In this document: positions 7,957 to 12,800 of the stretch, in pieces
Layout: every line of letters starts with the position of its first letter
Position numbering within the stretch: the stretch's first letter is position 1
NCBI GenBank assembly: GCA_938005465.1
Contig: CALLNU010000038.1
Location: 1-12,800 of the forward strand
Direction: 5' to 3'
Length of the DNA stretch: 12,800 nt
Origin: an uncultured Collinsella sp.
Lineage (GTDB): Bacteria; Actinomycetota; Coriobacteriia; Coriobacteriales; Coriobacteriaceae
Notes under the pieces: model-generated
Seen by the model: only the letters and a program-made list of their open reading frames with translations
Databases searched by the model: none
What the model was told of the DNA's origin: nothing
Program-made: the position numbers and the translations under genes

Positions 7957-8109
7957 GCCCCTGAGAGCCGCGAGAGCCGGGCGGCGCATATGAACTTTAT
8001 CGCGAGTTCCGCACGCAAAGGAAAGCACTTAATGTGCTTTCCGTCTTGCGCAGGACTGTAGAGCAGGAAAGTTCATATGCGCCGCCCGGCTCCCGCCGCT
8101 CTCGGGGGC
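7957..8109 (-). repeat. Long hairpin element, copy 2 (complete, inverted relative to copies 1 and 3)
   Basis: The arms are 42 bases each (7957-7998 and 8068-8109), complementary with three mismatches, all in the outer half. The inner 25 bases of each arm are perfect. The core, read on the minus strand, matches copy 1 on both sides (CCTGCTCTACAGTCCTGCGC before the inner stem, GCGTGCGGAACTCGCGAT after it). The inner stem (8020-8042, loop TTAAT) has a different sequence, with every change compensated. Arm sequences are unrelated to those of copy 1 except for a few bases next to the core. It lies between two divergent genes, not after a gene, so it is not simply a terminator. Confidence 0.92.
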
Positions 8110-8207
8110 ATCTCTCAAGCAAAAACTGTCGTTGGGTAAAGTCCGAGGTCAGTGGCGTTTTATACCGAGAAATTCAAAAAAAGTTGAAAATTCATTACAT
8201 ATTTGCG

Positions 8208-8236
8208 TTGACTTTAGGTAACTAAAGTTTCATACT
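8208..8236 (+). promoter_or_regulatory. Promoter of the cstA leader-cstA transcript
   Basis: TTGACT (8208-8213) and CATACT (8231-8236) are separated by 17 bases, a good sigma-70-type match. A run of A/T-rich sequence lies directly upstream (about 8170-8203) and could help polymerase bind. Transcription would start near 8243, about 65 bases before the leader ORF and 235 bases before cstA. Confidence 0.7.
8211..8228. promoter_or_regulatory. Palindrome in the cstA promoter spacer, candidate operator
   Basis: ACTTTAG-GTAA-CTAAAGT is a perfect 7-bp inverted repeat placed almost exactly between the -35 and -10 boxes. A repressor bound there would block the promoter. It partly resembles TTAGG-type boxes of metal regulators but does not match a full DtxR/IdeR site, so the regulator is unknown. 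Confidence 0.45.
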
Positions 8237-8254
8237 CCTTTTCAACCACTGGGG

Positions 8255-8283
8255 GATGTGAACACGCACGGATCGTTCACATC
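8255..8283. promoter_or_regulatory. 9-bp inverted repeat in the cstA 5' leader
   Basis: GATGTGAAC (8255-8263) and GTTCACATC (8275-8283) are exact complements separated by 11 bases. They begin about 12 bases after the predicted transcription start. They could form an RNA hairpin near the 5' end or be a protein binding site. Confidence 0.5.
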
Positions 8284-8307
8284 ATGATTGAAGAGGATTT
8301 CTCAGAC

Positions 8308-8352
8308 ATGTTCACGCATCAGCTAAACATTATCAGCGTAGTAATTATCTGA
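8308..8352 (+). CDS. Putative 14-residue leader peptide, Ile/Val-rich
   Basis: The short frame reads MFTHQLNIISVVII and stops at TGA 8350-8352. Six of its last seven residues are Ile or Val. A good ribosome binding site, GAAGAGGA, lies about nine bases before the ATG. An in-frame ATG at 8284 would give 21 residues but has no such site. The frame sits between a promoter and a terminator hairpin upstream of cstA, the architecture of an attenuation leader. The peptide resembles branched-chain amino acid leader peptides in composition. No homology could be checked, so translation is an inference. Confidence 0.55.
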   Translation: MFTHQLNIISVVII

Positions 8353-8355
8353 TGC

Positions 8356-8397
8356 GGGTTAGCACATACAGCTAGCCCGTACGATAACGGGCGGCTG
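8356..8397 (+). promoter_or_regulatory. Mutually exclusive leader hairpins upstream of cstA
   Basis: Two hairpins compete for the same segment. GGGTTAGC (8356-8363) can pair with GCTAGCCC (8371-8378, one G-U pair). Alternatively CAGC and GCCCGT (8369-8380) can pair with ACGGGC and GCTG (8387-8397), with a small internal bulge. A ribosome on the leader ORF would cover 8356-8363 and favour the second. I could not identify a clean antiterminator that disrupts the terminator at 8405-8442. Confidence 0.45.
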
Positions 8398-8404
8398 ATG
8401 AAGA

Positions 8405-8442
8405 TGAGGGCCGTCGAGCGCAACCGACGGCCCTCATTTTTT
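8405..8442 (+). terminator. Intrinsic terminator in the cstA leader (attenuator)
   Basis: A perfect 12-bp stem (TGAGGGCCGTCG 8405-8416 with CGACGGCCCTCA 8425-8436) with an 8-base loop is followed by six T. It stands between the leader ORF and the cstA start with no second promoter evident, so cstA expression would require read-through or prevention of this hairpin. Confidence 0.9.
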
Positions 8443-8477
8443 ATGTCTGAGTAGTTCTTTTTAGAGGAGGAAATGTA

Positions 8478-10367
8478 ATGAACGGAGTTTTGCTCATGGT
8501 TGTGGCCGCGGCGGTGCTCGCCTGCGGCTATCTGGGCTATGGCCGATGGCTGGCCAACAAGTGGGGCATTGACAAAGAGGCCCTCACGCCGGCCAAGCGC
8601 ATGAAGGACGGCAACAGCTTCTCGCCCGTCTCCGCCTTCACCGCGTTCTCGCACCAGTTCAGCTCGATCTGCGGTGCCGGCCCTGTCACGGGTACGATCG
8701 TCGCCATGGCCTTTGGCTGGCTGCCCGTCGTGCTCTGGGTCCTCGTCGGCGGCATCTTCTTTGGCGCCGTCCACGACTTTGGCGCCCTGTACGCCTCGAT
8801 GAAGAACAACGGCAAGTCGCTCGCTCAGCTCATCGAGAAGTACATCGGCAAGACCGGCCGTCGTCTGTTCCTGCTGTTCTGCTGGCTGTTCTGCATCATC
8901 GTCATCGCCGCCTTCACCGACATGGTCTGCAAGACGTTCATGTTTACCCCGGCCGTTGACGCTTCTGGCGCTGCTACCGGTGCCGTCGACTTCACCAAGT
9001 CCTATGCCGCCGGCTGCGCTGGTACCATCTCCATCCTGTTCACTTTCGTCGCTATCGCCTTTGGTTGGGCCCAGAAGAAGTTCAACCTCACCGGCGCTGC
9101 CGAGTTCGTCACCGGCGTGGTCCTCATGGTTCTCATGTTCGCCGTCGGTATGCAGTTTCCGGTCTACCTGGATAAGTTCCAGTGGTTCGCCGTCGTCATG
9201 GTCTACCTGGTCTTCGCTGGCGCTATGCCCATCCAGATGCTCAAGACCCCGCGTGACTACCTCACTTCCATCATGATGATCGTCATGATCGCCTGCGCTG
9301 TCCTCGGCATCGTCGTCCTGGGTGTTCACGGCCAGGCTACGATGACCGCTCCGGTCTTCACTGGCTTCTCTGGTGCCTCCGGCATGATGTTCCCGGTCCT
9401 GTTCGTTTCCGTTGCTTGCGGCGCTCTCTCTGGTTTCCACAGCCTCGTTTCTTCCGGTACTTCCTCTAAGCAGGTCGAGAAGGAGCAGGACGCCGTCAAG
9501 GTCGGTTACGGCGCTATGGTCGTCGAGTCCTTCGTTGGCATCCTTGCCATCATCGTTGCCGGCATCATGTTCTCCGACATGAACACCGCCGGTACCGGCG
9601 CCCTTAACGCCGGCGTCGCTTCCACCCCGTTCCAGATCTTCGCTGCTGGTATCTCCCGCGGTATGCAGGCCTTCGGTGTTGACGGCACGCTTGCTACCGT
9701 CTTCATGACCATGAACGTCTCCGCTCTGGCCCTGACCTCGCTCGACGCCGTCGCCCGCATCGCCCGCACCTCGTTCTCCGAGTTCTTTGCCCAGACCAAC
9801 GACGCCCTGGCCATCGAGTCCAAGGCCGGCTACATGAAGGTCCTCGGCAACCCCTGGTTCGCCACGGTTGTCACCCTGCTTCCTGGTCTCGCCCTTGCTT
9901 TTGGTGGCTATGCCAACATCTGGCCGCTCTTTGGTGCTTCCAACCAGCTGCTCGGCGGTATGACCATGATCACCCTCGCCGTGTTCTGCAAGTGCACCGG
10001 CCGCAAGGGCTGGATGCTCTACGTGCCCGTCGCCTTCCTGCTCTGCTGCACCTTCACCTCGCTGGTCCAGAGCGCCATGGGCTGCATGACCGCTGTCCAG
10101 GCTTACGGCTTCTTCGGTACCATCCCGGCCACCGCTACCACGGCTGCCGTCTCCGTCGCCGCCACCAAGGGCCTGCAGCTCGTCTTCGCCGTCCTGCTGA
10201 TGGTCCTGGGCCTCATCGTTGCCGTCAACTGCCTCAAGGAGTTCTTCGGCAAGGAGGCCGGCTCCATGCCCGACGAGGAGCCCGAGTGGTCCGAGATGGG
10301 CAAGGCCGAGTATGGTCGCGCCGCTGCTGCTGAGGCTCCTGCCGACGCTGAGGCCGCCAAGGCCTAG
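8478..10367 (+). CDS. cstA: CstA family carbon starvation / peptide or pyruvate transporter
   Basis: This is a polytopic membrane protein of 629 residues, hydrophobic along almost its whole length. Family motifs are SHQFSSICGAGPVTG (58-72) and GAVHDFGAL (96-104), followed by the polar KNNGKS segment. E. coli relatives CstA and BtsT are about 700 residues and take up peptides or pyruvate; the substrate here cannot be decided. The last 30 residues form a charged, Ala-rich cytosolic-looking tail. The start is supported by AGAGGAGG (8463-8470) seven bases upstream. Codon use is strongly biased to C-ending codons (GTC, ATC, TTC, CTC) compared with the neighbouring genes, suggesting high expression; this bias also opens a long meaningless frame on the other strand. 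A promoter, leader ORF and attenuator precede it, and its own terminator follows. Confidence 0.93.
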   Translation: MNGVLLMVVAAAVLACGYLGYGRWLANKWGIDKEALTPAKRMKDGNSFSPVSAFTAFSHQFSSICGAGPVTGTIVAMAFGWLPVVLWVLVGGIFFGAVHDFGALYASMKNNGKSLAQLIEKYIGKTGRRLFLLFCWLFCIIVIAAFTDMVCKTFMFTPAVDASGAATGAVDFTKSYAAGCAGTISILFTFVAIAFGWAQKKFNLTGAAEFVTGVVLMVLMFAVGMQFPVYLDKFQWFAVVMVYLVFAGAMPIQMLKTPRDYLTSIMMIVMIACAVLGIVVLGVHGQATMTAPVFTGFSGASGMMFPVLFVSVACGALSGFHSLVSSGTSSKQVEKEQDAVKVGYGAMVVESFVGILAIIVAGIMFSDMNTAGTGALNAGVASTPFQIFAAGISRGMQAFGVDGTLATVFMTMNVSALALTSLDAVARIARTSFSEFFAQTNDALAIESKAGYMKVLGNPWFATVVTLLPGLALAFGGYANIWPLFGASNQLLGGMTMITLAVFCKCTGRKGWMLYVPVAFLLCCTFTSLVQSAMGCMTAVQAYGFFGTIPATATTAAVSVAATKGLQLVFAVLLMVLGLIVAVNCLKEFFGKEAGSMPDEEPEWSEMGKAEYGRAAAAEAPADAEAAKA

Positions 10368-10406
10368 CCGATCGGACGGATTGAATCCTCCATCTCTATG
10401 ACTCGG

Positions 10407-10447
10407 AAAGACCGGGTCCGCAACAATGCGGACTCGGTCTTTTTCTT
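10407..10447 (+). terminator. Intrinsic terminator of cstA
   Basis: A 15-bp stem (AAAGACCGGGTCCGC 10407-10421 with GCGGACTCGGTCTTT 10428-10442, one G-T pair) with a 6-base loop is followed by TTTCTT. It lies about 40 bases after the cstA stop. Confidence 0.9.
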
Positions 10448-10485
10448 GCGAGAACGGGTGATGCAAGGGCGTCCTCGCAGATGTT

Positions 10486-10515
10486 TTGCGTGTATAGGCT
10501 CACGCGTTGTACCAT
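10486..10515 (+). promoter_or_regulatory. Possible promoter of the Toprim-domain gene
   Basis: TTGCGT (10486-10491) and TACCAT (10510-10515) are separated by 18 bases, in an otherwise A/T-richer stretch after the cstA terminator. Transcription would start near 10522, leaving a short leader before GTG 10550. The match is modest. Confidence 0.35.
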
Positions 10516-10549
10516 ATAGACGTATATGTGTGCATATGAAAGGGGCCCC

Positions 10550-12709
10550 GTGGCCAAGACGGTATATTCCGATAACCAACAAAATGTCGATGCACTGGCT
10601 GAGCGTCTGAGCGGACAAACGTCGCTTTCTGCCGAGCGGGCAAAGCTGGTTGCCTACGACCTGCTCTGCCGCAAGGCGCTCAAGATCAAGTCGAGCGCGC
10701 TGGCGCAAATCTTCCGCTCCGTGGATAAGGAGTGCGATACCAAGGCGATGCGCGACGAGCTTATCGCGGCAAAGATTGTGACTAAGATCGAGGGCAGCGG
10801 CATTAACGGCCGCCCGGCGTTCTATACCATCAATGCCGAGATTCATGATGCCCAGGAGCAGCCTGTCGAGGGTTCCGTTGAGGTGCCTGCTGCGGAAGAA
10901 GTTGCCCCGCGTGAGCATATCGATACTGACGAGCTGCTCGATGAAAACGTCGTTCGCGCTTTTACCGCCAAGGCGGGTCGCGGCGGCTTTGGCGGGGGTG
11001 GCAAGCGCGATGCGCAACGCCGTGCTCAGCAGGAGCGCTTCCGTCGCGCCGTTGCTCAAAAGGATGAGTTTGATACCGAGGCTGTTGAGACTGAGGTTGC
11101 TGCCGAGTCGCAGAAGCCCGCGAAGGAGCAAAAGCCCGTGGAGGCCCAAGAGCCCAAGCGTCGCCGCGGTGCTCACTTTAAGGCTGCGCAGCAGGACGTT
11201 GTGCGCGATGCCGAAGAGGCTGCCGAGGTTGCGGACGATTCCGAGAAGCCGGCCAAGAAGGCCTCAGACTCGTGTCGTCCCGGTCGCGGCTTCGCAGGTC
11301 GCGCGTACCCTGTAAAGCGTCAGGAGAAGGTCAATCAGGTTCCGGAGGCGCGGGCCGAGAAGGCCGTGAAGCCAGCCGAGTCGGGAGTCCGTGAACAGAA
11401 GCCTGTTGATGAGCAGACTGCGTTCGATACGGAGACTCAGGGCCAGCAACCTGCGGTTGAACAGACGGGGGAGGGTACTTCGAGCAAGCCTCGCCGCCGC
11501 CGTCATCGCGGCGGTCGCGGCTCTAACGCTCAGGATGCCGCCGAGAATGTAGCGCCGCGCGACGAAGATGCGAAGGTAGATGCTCCAATGGAGCAGCCCA
11601 AGCGTCAGCCGGCGAAGGATGGCAAGCCCGAACGTTCGCAGAAGCAGACGTCTACTTCGAAACGTGAGCGCAGTGTCCAAGGCGATTCTAAGCGCAAGTC
11701 TCAGAAGAAGCCCGATTCTGCTGCAGCAGATACGGCTGCCCAGCAGACTGAGTCGACTACCCATGGCGAGGTTTCGGCGTTTGCCCTGGCCCGCGTTCTG
11801 GGCAGGCAGCTGCTCAAGGTCGTCCCCACGCCCACGGCGCTCTCCAAAATTAAGGAGCAGCAGACCCAGATTGTTAAGGTCGAGGGCAAGGACGGCAAGA
11901 AAGCTCCACAGCGCGCCCAGCACAACGAGATGTCCAATCGCAAGATTGCCGAGGAAATCGCAATCATTCAGGCTTGGGTCGAGCAAAACCGCGGTGCCGA
12001 TACGCCGGTTGCCTCGCGCCGCCAGCGCGCCTACCAGATCTTCAATGACGAAAAGGCTTTTGACGGCAAGCATGGCGAGCGCCTGATCAGGCGTATGACC
12101 GAAAAGGGCATCAGCATGCAGGCGATCAAGGTCGCCCCCAACCGTCCGGTGCACTTTACGGGCTTCTTTACGCTGGGCGCCGACAAGCCGTTCATTATGG
12201 TCGAGAACCTGGATACCTACGACGAAATCGTCAAGCTTCTGCGTGGCCGCAAACATGCCAAGCTTTTTGGCACTAAGGTGGGCGGCGTGATCTTTGGCGG
12301 CGGCTGCAAGGCGAGCGTCTCGCACGCACTGGATGATTATCTGGCCGAGATCGGCTATCGCTTTACCTATGTCTACTACGTGGGCGATATCGATCGAGAG
12401 GGTGCACGCATCGTCGAGCAGGCCCGCAACGCCAACGTTGTTGAGATTCGCCTGCATGCCGGCATGTATCGCGCCATGCTTGCCGAGCATAAGCGTCGCG
12501 TGAAGGCCGGTGGCGAGTGCGAGCCCGCGGCTGCCAACCAGGGCGTGCCGCAGAACCTGGCGGCGACGATTAAGGATCTGCCCATGGTTACGCGCGTGCA
12601 GTTCCGCAACGTGCTGCGCGAGGGCGGGCGCATTCCGCAGGAGATCCTGATGACCGCCGACTATCGGGATGGCGACTCGGGAAGCTTCGACCGCATGCTG
12701 AACAATTAG
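10550..12709 (+). CDS. Winged-helix / low-complexity / Toprim (DUF2220, JetD-like) protein of unknown function
   Basis: A 719-residue protein in three parts. Residues about 10-96 look like a winged helix-turn-helix ending in GRPAFYTIN. Residues about 97-403 are low-complexity, rich in Lys, Glu, Gln, Pro and Ala, with Arg/Gly patches at 143-153 and 315-324. Residues 404-719 resemble DUF2220: SRRQRAYQIFNDEKAF (489-504) matches the family's 'IFGDEK' region, VENLDTYDEI (551-560) gives the Toprim Glu552, FGGG follows, and YYVGDIDREGARI carries Asp613 and Asp615 of the Toprim DxD. All three metal-binding acidic residues are present. Toprim domains occur in topoisomerases, primases, OLD and Wadjet nucleases and RNase M5. 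The start is GTG 10550, because AAAGGGG lies five to ten bases upstream; ATG 10526 lacks such a site. JetA/B/C genes are not in the window. Function is not known. Confidence 0.75.
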   Translation: MAKTVYSDNQQNVDALAERLSGQTSLSAERAKLVAYDLLCRKALKIKSSALAQIFRSVDKECDTKAMRDELIAAKIVTKIEGSGINGRPAFYTINAEIHDAQEQPVEGSVEVPAAEEVAPREHIDTDELLDENVVRAFTAKAGRGGFGGGGKRDAQRRAQQERFRRAVAQKDEFDTEAVETEVAAESQKPAKEQKPVEAQEPKRRRGAHFKAAQQDVVRDAEEAAEVADDSEKPAKKASDSCRPGRGFAGRAYPVKRQEKVNQVPEARAEKAVKPAESGVREQKPVDEQTAFDTETQGQQPAVEQTGEGTSSKPRRRRHRGGRGSNAQDAAENVAPRDEDAKVDAPMEQPKRQPAKDGKPERSQKQTSTSKRERSVQGDSKRKSQKKPDSAAADTAAQQTESTTHGEVSAFALARVLGRQLLKVVPTPTALSKIKEQQTQIVKVEGKDGKKAPQRAQHNEMSNRKIAEEIAIIQAWVEQNRGADTPVASRRQRAYQIFNDEKAFDGKHGERLIRRMTEKGISMQAIKVAPNRPVHFTGFFTLGADKPFIMVENLDTYDEIVKLLRGRKHAKLFGTKVGGVIFGGGCKASVSHALDDYLAEIGYRFTYVYYVGDIDREGARIVEQARNANVVEIRLHAGMYRAMLAEHKRRVKAGGECEPAAANQGVPQNLAATIKDLPMVTRVQFRNVLREGGRIPQEILMTADYRDGDSGSFDRMLNN

Positions 12710-12718
12710 GGACGTGTG

Positions 12719-12800
12719 GCCCCGACGGGTCGGGCATTAAGTTTGCTGCTCTACAGTCCTGCGCAAGACGAAGGCCACATTAAGTGGCCTTCTTTGCGTG
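12719..12800 (+). repeat. Long hairpin element, copy 3 (cut by window end)
   Basis: Bases 12746-12800 are identical to 7114-7168, covering the 5' core and the inner hairpin (12770-12792) with its TTTGCGTG tail. The segment before the core ends in GTCGGGCATTAAGTTT, a different arm sequence from copies 1 and 2. The second arm lies beyond the window. As with copy 1, it begins about ten bases after a stop codon and could end the transcript of the Toprim-domain gene. The left boundary is uncertain because the other arm is not visible. Confidence 0.85.

Noticed and set aside
7080..8109. Hairpin elements as a CRISPR array or as terminal repeats of an insertion sequence
   Set aside because: There are no regularly spaced direct repeats. 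The two copies enclose only a toxin-antitoxin pair with no transposase, and their arms differ, unlike IS ends.
8257..8281. A possible CRP-type site (TGTGA ... TCACA) in the cstA leader, since E. coli cstA is CRP-controlled
   Set aside because: The half-sites are 15 bases apart rather than the 6 of a CRP site, and the location is downstream of the predicted transcription start.
8319..10466. A 715-codon open frame on the minus strand opposite cstA
   Set aside because: It is a shadow of the C-ending codon bias of cstA. The translation is an unstructured Gly/Asp/His/Glu-rich string with no recognisable domain, while the plus strand encodes an intact CstA.

Overview
The window looks like a chromosomal segment from a G+C-rich actinobacterium of the class Coriobacteriia, most likely Collinsella or a close relative. 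This rests on the codon use, the compact acpS-nnr-alr-udg-tsaE-tsaB/rimI/tsaD operon with a three-domain fusion, and terminators ending in a TTCTTTGCG-like tail. The assignment comes from memory of such genomes and was not checked by any search.

Layout. Bases 1-72 are the 3' end of a 5S rRNA gene, followed by a strong terminator (104-138), so an rRNA operon ends here. A probable promoter (185-214) then starts a tight plus-strand operon, 244-7067. It encodes holo-ACP synthase, NAD(P)HX repair enzyme (NnrE-NnrD), alanine racemase, a family 4 Fe-S uracil-DNA glycosylase, TsaE, and a 794-residue TsaB-RimI-TsaD fusion. The last two genes supply the dedicated t6A tRNA-modification proteins except the TsaC/Sua5 step. 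Gene gaps are a few bases, or overlaps.

Bases 7080-8109 form an accessory-looking island. A minus-strand Phd/YefM-RelE/ParE type toxin-antitoxin pair (7317-7890) lies between two inverted copies of a long hairpin element (7080-7214 and 7957-8109). A third copy, cut by the window end, begins near 12719. All three share a conserved core. The two complete copies have long self-complementary arms whose sequence is specific to the locus, and the inner stem differs between copies by compensatory changes.

Bases 8208-8442 are an elaborate leader for the CstA transporter gene (8478-10367). The leader has a good promoter with a palindrome in its spacer, a 9-bp inverted repeat in the 5' leader, a 14-codon ORF ending in Ile/Val-rich IISVVII, mutually exclusive hairpins, and a strong intrinsic terminator just before cstA. 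This looks like transcription attenuation. CstA ends in its own terminator (10407-10447).

The last gene (10550-12709) encodes a 719-residue protein of unknown role. It has an N-terminal winged-helix-like domain, about 300 residues of charged, Arg/Gly-patched low-complexity linker, and a C-terminal Toprim domain resembling the DUF2220/JetD family of Wadjet defence systems. No JetA, JetB or JetC partner is visible in the window. This orphan protein, the hairpin element family and the cstA leader are the most promising candidates for undescribed biology.
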